In this document: one piece after another, positions 53,477 through 61,350 of the stretch
Position numbering within the stretch: position 1 is the stretch's first letter
Layout of the letters: each line of letters begins with the position of its first letter
Assembly (NCBI GenBank): GCA_900542805.1
Contig: UQOW01000008.1
Coordinates: forward strand, 6,026 to 70,025
Source: an uncultured Sutterella sp.
Lineage (GTDB): Bacteria; Pseudomonadota; Gammaproteobacteria; Burkholderiales; Burkholderiaceae_F
Reading direction: 5' to 3'
Length of the DNA stretch: 64,000 nt
Notes under the pieces: generated by a model
Database searches by the model: none
What the model saw: only the letters and a program-made list of their open reading frames with translations
What the model was told of the DNA's origin: nothing
Translations under genes and position numbers: made by a program

Positions 53477-54129
53477 GGCGTCCGATAACGCAAGTTGCCT
53501 GCGGCGTTTTAATCGACAAGAAGGGGCGTTTTCTTTTAGGCTCTCGCCCGGAGGGAAAACCCTGCGCAGGTTTTTGGGAATTTCCGGGCGGAAAACTCGA
53601 ACCAGGCGAGACGCCTTCTCAGGCGCTGTCTCGAGAACTCAAAGAAGAACTCGGTCTTACAATCGGCGAATCGTTTCCGTGGTTTGTCATGGAGCACGAC
53701 TATCCGCACGGCTATGTAAGGCTTCACTTTCGTCGGTGCTTTGCTTGGGAAGGAGCCCCTCGCGCTCTAGAGCACCAAGAGTTTGTTTGGATTGCTTCGT
53801 CCTCCGAGCTTGCCGGGCGAAAGAATCTCCCGATGAATCCGCTCATCGCCGAACGCGTGGCTTTGCCGGACGTTACTCGACTGACAGGTGAGATGCGATT
53901 GGAAAATATGCAAGGACTTATTCCCGAGCGAGGGGTGATTCTGAGTACGCCCGAAGCCGTGCATGAGGCGGCCTCGGCCGGTCTTCTTTATGCGGTTGCG
54001 TCACCCGGTTCGGAACGACTTCTTTTGGCAACGCAAGAAAGCGAATTGCCGCTTTACGTTTTCGGCAGGCGAGAGGAACTTAACGCCTGGCGAAAAAAGG
54101 GTGCACACGGCGTTGTCGTCGCCGCCTAG
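53473..54129 (+). CDS. mutT: Nudix hydrolase, MutT-like, with C-terminal extension
   Basis: Sanitises oxidised nucleotides such as 8-oxo-dGTP if it is a true MutT. The Nudix box is complete (GGKLEPGETPSQALSRELKEELG), preceded by FWEFPGGK. Residues 1-130 match the 8-oxo-dGTPase type. A further 85 residues or so, not part of MutT, form a C-terminal extension (VTRLTGEMRLENMQGLIPERGVIL...) that may be a degenerate thiamine-phosphate-synthase-like domain as in some longer MutT fusions; that part is uncertain. It ends in a CTAG shared with the yacG stop. Confidence 0.85.
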   Translation: MRRPITQVACGVLIDKKGRFLLGSRPEGKPCAGFWEFPGGKLEPGETPSQALSRELKEELGLTIGESFPWFVMEHDYPHGYVRLHFRRCFAWEGAPRALEHQEFVWIASSSELAGRKNLPMNPLIAERVALPDVTRLTGEMRLENMQGLIPERGVILSTPEAVHEAASAGLLYAVASPGSERLLLATQESELPLYVFGRREELNAWRKKGAHGVVVAA

Positions 54130-54344
54130 GACGATTTGTCCTCGGTCTTTTGAGCCAGTTGCCGTTTGGCTTCTTGAGCTAACAGTTCGGGATCAGCCGA
54201 GCCCGGAGTGCCTTCAATGCGGTAGGCGCCGCTTGCCCAAGCCCCTAAGTCGATAATCTTGCAACGCTCCGAGCAAAAGGGGCGCCACGGGCTTTTGACG
54301 TCGTATTCGTGCAGACGTTTGCAGGTCGGGCATTTCACGAGCAT
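54126..54344 (-). CDS. yacG: DNA gyrase inhibitor YacG
   Basis: Small zinc-finger protein that binds gyrase. CPTCKRLHEYD and RPFCSERCKIIDLGAW provide the four zinc-binding Cys. Starting at the ATG of MLVKCPTCK gives 72 residues with GAGAG upstream; the longer frame from 54374 is less likely. The stop shares the palindrome CTAG (54126-54129) with mutT. Confidence 0.93.
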   Translation of the reverse strand: MLVKCPTCKRLHEYDVKSPWRPFCSERCKIIDLGAWASGAYRIEGTPGSADPELLAQEAKRQLAQKTEDKSS

Positions 54345-54586
54345 GGCTGTTCTCTCTTTGTGGTTTCGGCTCAATCTTAACGAATCTGACGGAAAACGTG
54401 GCTAAGTGTCTTCAAAAGCAACTGAGCTGACTCTGTCCGAAAGATTCGGATCTTGCAGCAAAAGATAACTGCGCTAAGCCGTCTATAGCAAGGGTCGCAA
54501 CGTTTTCTCACGGTTTTCCTTTGTAGCTACGTTTTGATGCGGGGCACAGAAAAACTTACGGAATGAAACGAGAGGGGCGTGCGATA

Positions 54587-55201
54587 CTACGAACGGTAAG
54601 AGGTCTTGTCGACAAGCGCTATATATTTGGAATGAAGAAGCGATACGGCTTCTTTTAATTCTTGCAAAGTGCCGTTATTGACAAGAACGTCGTCGGCAAC
54701 GGCAAGACGGCTTTCACGCGAGATTTGACAGGCAACAATGGCGCGGGCCGTCGCCTCGGGGATATTTCGCAGGCGCATCATGCGTTCGATTTGCACGCAT
54801 TCGGGGACATCGACAACCAAAAGACGGTTTGCGAGGGTTCGCCAAGTGTTTTTTTCTACCAGCAAGGCTGCCTCGAGTACCACATAGGGTCCCCGACTCG
54901 ATAAAACGGCCTTCTTGAGATCTTGGGCAATGAGAGGATGCAAGATGGCTTCAAGCCGATTGCGTGCTACCTTGTCGTGAAAAACAAGCTCTCGCATACG
55001 AGGGCGATCTAAGGCGCCGTCCGAAATGAAATCTCGTCCGAAGGTTTTCTCAATGGCGCAAAGTGCTTTCCCTCCGTGTCCCGTAAGTGCGTGCGAGACG
55101 GCATCGGCATCAATCAGTGTGGCACCGAGAGCCTGAAAGAGTGCGCCGGCCGTGGATTTTCCGCTTGCAGCGCCTCCTGTGAGTCCGACAATGAAGGTCA
55201 T
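54587..55201 (-). CDS. coaE: Dephospho-CoA kinase
   Basis: Last step of coenzyme A synthesis. The P-loop is GLTGGAASGKST, followed by the LIDADAVSH motif and HPLIAQDLKK. Length 204 is normal. yacG lies downstream on the same strand, although a 242-bp gap (54345-54586) without visible genes separates the pair. Confidence 0.96.
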   Translation of the reverse strand: MTFIVGLTGGAASGKSTAGALFQALGATLIDADAVSHALTGHGGKALCAIEKTFGRDFISDGALDRPRMRELVFHDKVARNRLEAILHPLIAQDLKKAVLSSRGPYVVLEAALLVEKNTWRTLANRLLVVDVPECVQIERMMRLRNIPEATARAIVACQISRESRLAVADDVLVNNGTLQELKEAVSLLHSKYIALVDKTSYRS

Positions 55202-55235
55202 AGGGTCGTATGCGTAACAAAACGCCTTAGACTAT

Positions 55236-55266
55236 AACAAAGATGCCCTCGCATCGGAGGGCATCT
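55236..55266 (-). terminator. Terminator downstream of tRNA-Pro(CGG)
   Basis: AGATGCCCTC (55241-55250) and GAGGGCATCT (55257-55266) form a perfect 10-bp stem around GCATCG. On the minus strand TTTGTTAT follows. It separates the tRNA from coaE. Confidence 0.75.
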
Positions 55267-55300
55267 TCGGGGAAGAAGGTATCACGCATCTTCCGTAAAA

Positions 55301-55378
<78 letters not shown>

Positions 55379-55396
55379 AATGTTGCATTTTTTGAC

Positions 55397-56386
55397 CTAA
55401 AAATCTCGGTCAACTGCAAGGGTCAGGAACTTTATCAGAGAATCTCGGAAAAGTCCACCCGGTAGTTGCTCAATTGCCTCTTTGCCGAGGCGAACTTGGT
55501 CATGAGCTGTTGCCAAAGATCGCTTAAGTGCTCCGGTTTTTTCGATGACGGCCTCGATGGCTTGAAAGTCTCCGTGCCCCGCTCGAACGGCCTCACGAAT
55601 TAATCGCCGATCCGATTCGTCTGCTTTTTGCATGGCATACAAAAGCGGCAAGGTCACTTTCCCTTCGCGCAAATCCGCGCCGAGGACTTTTCCGGTTTCT
55701 TGTGTACTTCCGGCGTAATCGAGAATGTCGTCGACAATCTGAAAGGCGTTTCCGAGTCTGAGGGCGTATTCTCGGCAGGCAGCTTCTTGGGCTTGTGTGG
55801 CCGGAGAAATCGCTGCGGCCATGCCGGCGGCAGCCACAAAAAGGCAGGCCGTCTTCCGTTCAATAACGGCAAAGTAAGAGGCCTCGTCGATATCGGGGTT
55901 GTGTGCGTTTTTTAGTTGCAGAACCTCGCCTTCGCTTAACCGGTTGGCTGCATCGGAAAGCGCCTGCATGACGCGCAGACTACCTGTTTTGACCATCATC
56001 TGAAAGGATCGTGTGTAAAGGAAGTCTCCGACAAGAACGGCCTGGGGATTGCCCCATTTGGCGTTGGCTGTCGGACGTCCTCTGCGCATTAATCCCTCGT
56101 CGACGACATCGTCGTGCATGAGTGTTGCTGTGTGAAGGATTTCAATGACGGCCCCTAAGTAGGCGGCTTTGTGCTCATCGGCTCCGAGTGCACGTGCCAT
56201 GAGAATCAGGAGGGCAGGGCGCATACGCTTACCCCCGGCCTGAGTAATGTATGAGGCAATGTCGTGCACCTGGCTGACAGCGCTTTTGACTTCGTTGGCA
56301 ATGATGGATTCAACTTCAAGCATGTTTTGGGCAATCGGTAAGAGAGCTGCCTGAAGGATTTTCTTTCGTTGGTCGGATTGCGTCAT
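55397..56386 (-). CDS. ispB: All-trans polyprenyl diphosphate synthase
   Basis: Makes the isoprenoid side chain of respiratory quinones. GGKRMRPAL, the first Asp-rich motif LMHDDVVDEG and the second FQIVDDILDYAG are intact, together with KTACLF. Length 329 fits IspB. Chain length (C30-C40) cannot be read from the sequence. Its product would feed the menaquinone pathway represented by menB and menE. Confidence 0.93.
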   Translation of the reverse strand: MTQSDQRKKILQAALLPIAQNMLEVESIIANEVKSAVSQVHDIASYITQAGGKRMRPALLILMARALGADEHKAAYLGAVIEILHTATLMHDDVVDEGLMRRGRPTANAKWGNPQAVLVGDFLYTRSFQMMVKTGSLRVMQALSDAANRLSEGEVLQLKNAHNPDIDEASYFAVIERKTACLFVAAAGMAAAISPATQAQEAACREYALRLGNAFQIVDDILDYAGSTQETGKVLGADLREGKVTLPLLYAMQKADESDRRLIREAVRAGHGDFQAIEAVIEKTGALKRSLATAHDQVRLGKEAIEQLPGGLFRDSLIKFLTLAVDRDF

Positions 56387-56484
56387 GCGTTACCCGCGTA
56401 TCAGTTTGAATGAATAGGGAGAATACAACGCGGTTGTGCCCGATGCCAATAAAGACTGACTTGAAGCCGAAAGGGAGAAGACGA

Positions 56485-57076
56485 AAAATCTCTTATCTCA
56501 TGATCGACGAATACGATCAAGGAGCCAATGATGTTCTCGCAACAAGCCTTAAGTCGTTTCAGGAACTGACAAAATCCGGCGGAGTGTTGAAACCCTCTTA
56601 TGCGAGTTTGAAAGATTTAGCAACCACCGGACCAATTGCTCGAGTTTTCATCACAGCGTGATGTCGATTCAGCTCGACTCGATGACATCCGGATTTTCCA
56701 TTGCGGACAATTTGACCACCAATCCGGATTTGGTGACGATGTTCGGGTTTACGGAATCCGAGTTACGGGGATTAATCCCTCAAATTGTCAATCTTCAAAA
56801 GTGCGGGAAGACGACTGACGAAGTCTTTAACCGAATGAAGGAGAGGTACAACGGATATAGCTTTAATCCCGACACCCAAGCACGACACCACGCTTCCGAG
56901 TTACGTTAACGAGGTCAAGGACCTTAAGGCCGATGCAACCGAAGCGGATGTACAAAAAGCGGTTAAAAGCACTAAAGAACAAGCCGAGCGGTACGCCTAA
57001 GGGCAAGCGCTGAGGGGGCTTTCCCAACGTCACGCTCCTTGCCGTTGTTTACAAGGGTTTAAGACTCGCAGCATGA
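56485..57076 (+). pseudogene. Decayed AAA-ATPase/PD-(D/E)XK nuclease gene
   Basis: Pieces of an AAA-ATPase-like protein with a C-terminal nuclease domain (DUF1703 type) lie in several frames. The Walker B-like KISYLMIDEYDQ and ARVFIT come first. After a stop and frame change, LDSMTSGFSIADNLT, LVTMFGFTESELRGLIPQI and MKERYNGYSFNPDTQ follow. A further jump reaches EVKDLKADATEADVQKAVKSTKEQAERYA, then a stop in place of a Gln codon. The last piece, FPNVTLLAVVYKGLRLAA, is in yet another frame. The Walker A region and about 150 residues in the middle are gone. It is clearly non-functional. Confidence 0.82.
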
Positions 57077-57229
57077 GAGGTGTTCTGAATCCGGCCTTGA
57101 ACTCGCAAGAAGGGCGATTGTCGGACAAAAGTTTTGCGCATGAGACGTATAATCCGCAACGTCGTCCGAATGAGTTGTGGTGCGCTCTTTTGCGGTCGGT
57201 CTGTTTTCAGAAAATAATCTTTGCAAACA

Positions 57230-57823
57230 ATGAATGAGCAATATGTAAAAGCGTCTTTAAAAGAGGCGCAGGTCGGTCTTGACGCTCTCATCAACAACGA
57301 AGCGATGATTGGGCGCATTGCGGCAGCCGGGCATCTGATTGCTCAAAGCCAGAAGGCAGGGGGCTCGGTTTTTTCGTGCGGTAACGGCGGAAGCCTTTGC
57401 GATGCCATGCATTTTGCCGAGGAGATGACAGGCAGATATCGCAAAAATCGTCAGCCTTTCCGGGCCGTTGCGATTGCTGATGCTTCGCACATGGCCTGTG
57501 TCGCGAACGATTTCGGATATTCAGACGTATTTTCCCGTTGGGTCGAGGCCTTCGGAAAATCGACGGATGTGCTTCTTGCTATCTCAACGTCCGGGAAAAG
57601 CGCCAATATTCTTAAGGCAGTTCGTAAAGCGAAAGAAAAGGGTATGAAGGTCATTGTCCTAACGGGCAGGGACGCCACCGAGCTTACCGATACCGCCGAT
57701 GTGGCGATTGCTACGCCGGCCGGGCATTGGGCCGATCGCGTTCAGGAGCTTCACATCAAGGTCATTCATATTTTGATTGAGTTGATTGAACGCGAACTAG
57801 CCTCGGAAAACTACTCTGAGTAG
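57230..57823 (+). CDS. gmhA: Phosphoheptose isomerase
   Basis: Converts sedoheptulose 7-phosphate to D-glycero-D-manno-heptose 7-phosphate for LPS inner core synthesis. SIS-domain protein with SCGNGGSLCDAMHFAEEMTGRYR, VANDFGYSDVFSRW, AISTSGKSANI and ADRVQELHIKVIHILIELIE, all as in GmhA. The ATG at 57230 gives 197 residues; a TTG at 57221 is possible. The ribosome site is weak. It stands alone between a pseudogene and greA. Confidence 0.96.
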   Translation: MNEQYVKASLKEAQVGLDALINNEAMIGRIAAAGHLIAQSQKAGGSVFSCGNGGSLCDAMHFAEEMTGRYRKNRQPFRAVAIADASHMACVANDFGYSDVFSRWVEAFGKSTDVLLAISTSGKSANILKAVRKAKEKGMKVIVLTGRDATELTDTADVAIATPAGHWADRVQELHIKVIHILIELIERELASENYSE

Positions 57824-57921
57824 TCAGGAGAAGATTTTTTGTTTACGGAGTCCCCGGCAATGTTTCCAAGGGACGAAAGCGGTAGTTAAGAAATTCTTGA
57901 CTGCCTCGGAGAAGAATTGTT

Positions 57922-58401
57922 ATGGAAAAACGGATTCCCATTACGGCACGCGGTGCACAGCAGTTGCGCGCGGAATTGGATGAATTAAAAAAGGTGCGTC
58001 GTCCGGAAGTGGTTCGTGCCATTGCCGAAGCGCGTGATAAGGGCGACTTGTCCGAGAACGCCGAGTATGATGCCGCCAAGGACCTGCAGGGTCAAATCGA
58101 AGGGCGCATTGCCGAACTTGAAGGGAAGATGACACTCTTGCAGATTATCGACCCAAAGGCGCTAAATGCCGGAGACCGCATTGTTTTCGGAGCGACCGTG
58201 GATTTGGAGGATGAGGATTCCGGACAGGCCAAGACCTACCAAATCGTCGGTGACGATGAGGCCGATATCCGCCAGGGACGCATCTCGATTTCCAGTCCCT
58301 TGGCTCGCGCCTTAATCGGCAAATACGAAGGCGACGAGACGCAGTGCCCGGCCCCCAAAGGCGTGATGCACTACGCCATCGTCAACGTGCGTTACGAGTA
58401 G
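57922..58401 (+). CDS. greA: Transcription elongation factor GreA
   Basis: Rescues backtracked RNA polymerase by stimulating transcript cleavage. The N-terminal coiled coil has the acidic tip DLSENAEYDAAK, and the C-terminal FKBP-like domain carries RISISSPLARALIGK. Length 159. GGAGAAG precedes the ATG. Its last 20 bp overlap the convergent Usp gene. Confidence 0.97.
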   Translation: MEKRIPITARGAQQLRAELDELKKVRRPEVVRAIAEARDKGDLSENAEYDAAKDLQGQIEGRIAELEGKMTLLQIIDPKALNAGDRIVFGATVDLEDEDSGQAKTYQIVGDDEADIRQGRISISSPLARALIGKYEGDETQCPAPKGVMHYAIVNVRYE

Positions 58402-59317
58402 GGCAATCGCTTTGTTGTGAATCTGTGTCGTCGGTCACTTGAGTGACTAAAAGCGGCACGGTTCCTCTTGAGGCAATGCGGGTGGCCGTCGATCCCATGA
58501 CAGCCGATTTAATTCTCCCGTAGCCGTGACTGCCCATGACAACCAAATCCAAGCCTTCGTTTTGTGCGAAGGCGGCGATTTCATCACCTGCGTTACCCAC
58601 AAGGCCGACGGTCTTGGGGGTGATGCTCGCTTCGGTAAAAAGCGGCAACAGGGGCGTCAGGACCTCATCGAATTCCTTTTTCTGCATTGCTTCGATTTCT
58701 TGAGCCGAGAAAGTCGGAAGTGTCATACCGAAAATGTCCGGGTAGACGGCCGACGCATAATCGTTTGCTACATGCAAGAGGTAAAAGACAGCGTCCTTGC
58801 CAAAGAATGCTCGGTTTGCCAGAACGTGGCGTACGGCTGCAAGATCGTAACGCGAACCGTCAACAGCAATGCCGACTCGAAGCGCTTCGCGATGTGGGGT
58901 GCTTTGACCGCGAATAATCAGAACCGGAATCTTGGTTTGTTTTAGGACACCGTTTGTCACCGATCCCAGGAAAAGACCGGCTAAGGCTGTGCGTCCGCGA
59001 GAGCCCATCACGATAAGGTCGGCTCCGAGTCGATCGGCTTCGCCGGCAATCTGATCGGCCGGATTGCCGATTAGCACGGTTTTCATCAACGTCACGCGTT
59101 TGCCGGCTAGGCTTTTCAGAGCCGGGGCAAAAATATCCGCGGCTTTTTCTTCGCAGTAGCGTTTGGCGGCGCACTCGGTAGGATTTCCGGGAACCGAATC
59201 GAATACCGCTAAGAGTTCGATAGTCGGATTCTCGCCGAAAAGCTCACGGCGAGATGCGAGGAACGCCAAGGAGTTTTCGCTATAGGAAGATCCGTCAATC
59301 GGTACCAGAACTTTCAT
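58382..59317 (-). CDS. Tandem-domain universal stress protein
   Basis: 311 residues with two UspA domains. Each has an N-terminal strand (MKVLVPIDGSSYSENSL; LRVGIAVDGSRYDLAAV) and the ATP-binding G-2x-G-9x-G(S/T) loop (MGSRGRTALAGLFLGS; MGSHGYGRIKSAVMGS). Both loops appear intact, so ATP binding is likely. The ATG at 59317 has GGAGGG upstream; the frame open to 59446 is not conserved. The C-terminus overlaps greA by 20 bp on the opposite strand. Confidence 0.92.
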   Translation of the reverse strand: MKVLVPIDGSSYSENSLAFLASRRELFGENPTIELLAVFDSVPGNPTECAAKRYCEEKAADIFAPALKSLAGKRVTLMKTVLIGNPADQIAGEADRLGADLIVMGSRGRTALAGLFLGSVTNGVLKQTKIPVLIIRGQSTPHREALRVGIAVDGSRYDLAAVRHVLANRAFFGKDAVFYLLHVANDYASAVYPDIFGMTLPTFSAQEIEAMQKKEFDEVLTPLLPLFTEASITPKTVGLVGNAGDEIAAFAQNEGLDLVVMGSHGYGRIKSAVMGSTATRIASRGTVPLLVTQVTDDTDSQQSDCPTRNAR

Positions 59318-59348
59318 GTGTTTTGCCCTCCGAAAACAAGCGCGTCTT

Positions 59349-60722
59349 TTAGTTGCGCAGGCTGTGAATCGGGGCGGGAATTCGTCCGCCGAATGCGACA
59401 AAGCGTGCCGAATCACCGCCGGGAACCCGGATGATGCTCGCCTCACCGAGCAGTCCCCCGAAAACGGCCTTCTCTCCGATACCTTTTCCGGGAACCGGAA
59501 TAAGGCGTACGGCCGTTGTCTTGGAGTTAATCATACCGATTGCAGCCTCATCGGCAATCATGCCGGCGATGGTCGCAGCCGGTGTGTCTCCCGGAATAGC
59601 AATCATATCCAATCCCACAGAACATACGCAGGTCATCGCTTCGAGTTTTTCAAGCGTCAAGGCTCCGGTGCGAGCCGCTGCCTCAATGGAACTATCTTCA
59701 CTTACGGGAATAAAAGCGCCCGAAAGGCCTCCGACGTGGCTAGAGGCAAAGACGCCGCCTTTTTTCACGGCATCGTTGAGCATGGCGAGGATGGCCGTCG
59801 ACCCCGGGGCTCCGATGGACGAAAGTCCGAGCGTTTGGAAAATTTCACCGACGCTGTCGCCCACGGCCGGGGTCGGTGCAAGCGACAGATCCGCAACGCC
59901 GTAGGGAATCGCCATTTTCTCGGCGACATCACGTCCGATGAGTTCGCCGACTTTGGTGACCTTGTAGGCCGTTTGCTTGATGATTTCGGCGATTTCCGAG
60001 AGTGTTAATTTACGTCCGGCGTTTTCAATGGCTCTTTGCAGGGCCTTGTTGACAACGCCCGGACCCGAGACACCGACATCGATAACGACATCGGGTTCGC
60101 CGACGCCCAAATAGGCGCCTGCCATAAAGGGCACGTCTTGCGGGATGTTGCAAAAGACAACGAGTTTGGCGCATCCGATGCCGTCTCTGTCGGCACTGGC
60201 TTGAGCCACGTCGACGATACGCTGCCCCATGAGGGACACGGCATCCATGTTAATGCCCGAGCGTGTCGAGCCGACGTTAATCGATGAGCAAATGCGATCG
60301 GTTGTTGTCAGAGCTTCTGGAAGCGAATCGATGAGGTTTCTTTCCCCGGGTGTTATGCCTTTTTCCACGAGAGCACCGAACCCGCCTAAAAAGTCCACGC
60401 CGACGTCTTTAGCAGCCGAATCGAGGACCTGACAGGCCTTGACCATTTGGTCGCGTGTAAATCCGGCACAGACCGTGCCGACGGGACTGACGGAGATACG
60501 CTTATTGACGACGGGAATCCCGTACCGATCGCCCACGGCATTACAGGTTCGCACGAGTTTGCCCGCATAGTGTTCGATTTTGGTGCGGACCTTTTTTTCA
60601 AAGACGGAAAAGTTCTCGCTGGCGCAATCGAATAAATTAATTCCGAGCGTTACGGTGCGAACATCAAGGTGCTCGCTTCGGAGCATGTTGATGGTCGAAA
60701 TGACTTCGCGTTCTGTCAGCAT
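59349..60722 (-). CDS. UPF0210 (DUF711/PFL) family protein
   Basis: 457-residue conserved cytoplasmic protein of the UPF0210 family. Features are LDVRTVTLGINLFDCA, NKRISVSPVG, CSSINVGSTRSGINMDAV, the GVGEPDVVIDVGVSGPG segment and GGLSGAFIPVSEDSSI. The biochemical role is not established. It is encoded 9 bp after an ACT-domain protein, a pairing (UPF0237 with UPF0210) conserved across bacteria, which suggests ACT-mediated ligand control. Confidence 0.92.
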   Translation of the reverse strand: MLTEREVISTINMLRSEHLDVRTVTLGINLFDCASENFSVFEKKVRTKIEHYAGKLVRTCNAVGDRYGIPVVNKRISVSPVGTVCAGFTRDQMVKACQVLDSAAKDVGVDFLGGFGALVEKGITPGERNLIDSLPEALTTTDRICSSINVGSTRSGINMDAVSLMGQRIVDVAQASADRDGIGCAKLVVFCNIPQDVPFMAGAYLGVGEPDVVIDVGVSGPGVVNKALQRAIENAGRKLTLSEIAEIIKQTAYKVTKVGELIGRDVAEKMAIPYGVADLSLAPTPAVGDSVGEIFQTLGLSSIGAPGSTAILAMLNDAVKKGGVFASSHVGGLSGAFIPVSEDSSIEAAARTGALTLEKLEAMTCVCSVGLDMIAIPGDTPAATIAGMIADEAAIGMINSKTTAVRLIPVPGKGIGEKAVFGGLLGEASIIRVPGGDSARFVAFGGRIPAPIHSLRN

Positions 60723-60731
60723 GATTCCTCC

Positions 60732-61298
60732 CTAGACAACCTGTACGCGGTGAATGGCTTCGAAAATATCCCGGTGTTGCAACGTTAGGTTCAGCCCCAT
60801 GGCTTTGGCGCGGGAAATCAGTTTCTTATGCAACGCCCCGATGTCGGTTGTTGTCGGAATCAGGACTTCGTAGACAATCATGAAGTCGCCGGTTTTCGGT
60901 TGCAGGGCGCGCAAGTCTTCGATGTTGATTTTTTCTTGACCGAAAAGAGTGGCAAAAGTGCCGACGATGTCGTTTCTGTCTCCGCCGTAAATGCTGATGA
61001 CAAACGGTTCGGTTTTTTCCGGTTTTACGCCGGCCGGAGCCTGAGCATAATCGAGAACCTGGGCTGTCACGGGGAGAGAGGCATCGTGTAGGGCTTGACA
61101 CAAGAGGTCTTGTAAGACGGAGTTTTCTAAGTCCGTCGGCTTTTCGACGATGAAAAGACTGGCGAACTGACCGCGCAGATTCGACTGGGTCATGTCCGAA
61201 ATGTTGCAATGGGCTTTGGTCAGCGCCTGACACAGTGCGGCGACAACGCCGGGTTCGTCCACGCCGACAGCGCTTACGACACAATAGGCAATACTCAT
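60732..61298 (-). CDS. Double ACT-domain regulatory protein
   Basis: 188 residues with two ACT domains (about 4-75 and 98-175). The first has AVGVDEPGVVAALCQALTKAHCNISDM and the second GGDRNDIVGTFATLFGQEKINIEDL, both with the Gly-turn and following helix of ligand-binding ACT modules, as in GcvR-like proteins. Only a GGATGGG inside the upstream terminator stem can serve as a ribosome site. It is co-transcribed with the UPF0210 gene. Confidence 0.85.
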   Translation of the reverse strand: MSIAYCVVSAVGVDEPGVVAALCQALTKAHCNISDMTQSNLRGQFASLFIVEKPTDLENSVLQDLLCQALHDASLPVTAQVLDYAQAPAGVKPEKTEPFVISIYGGDRNDIVGTFATLFGQEKINIEDLRALQPKTGDFMIVYEVLIPTTTDIGALHKKLISRAKAMGLNLTLQHRDIFEAIHRVQVV

Positions 61299-61331
61299 AA
61301 AAAAAGCGAACCCATCCTTAACGGATGGGTT
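61299..61331 (-). terminator. Terminator between EF-G-like gene and ACT gene
   Basis: AACCCATCC (61309-61317) pairs with GGATGGGTT (61323-61331) around TTAAC. On the minus strand it is followed by CGC and T7, which runs straight into the ATG of the ACT-domain gene. Confidence 0.85.
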
Positions 61332-61350
61332 TTCCGGTTAATCCATCAAA

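Noticed and set aside
56636..56909. Two short overlapping open frames after ispB as separate genes
   Set aside because: They are pieces of one decayed ATPase/nuclease gene.
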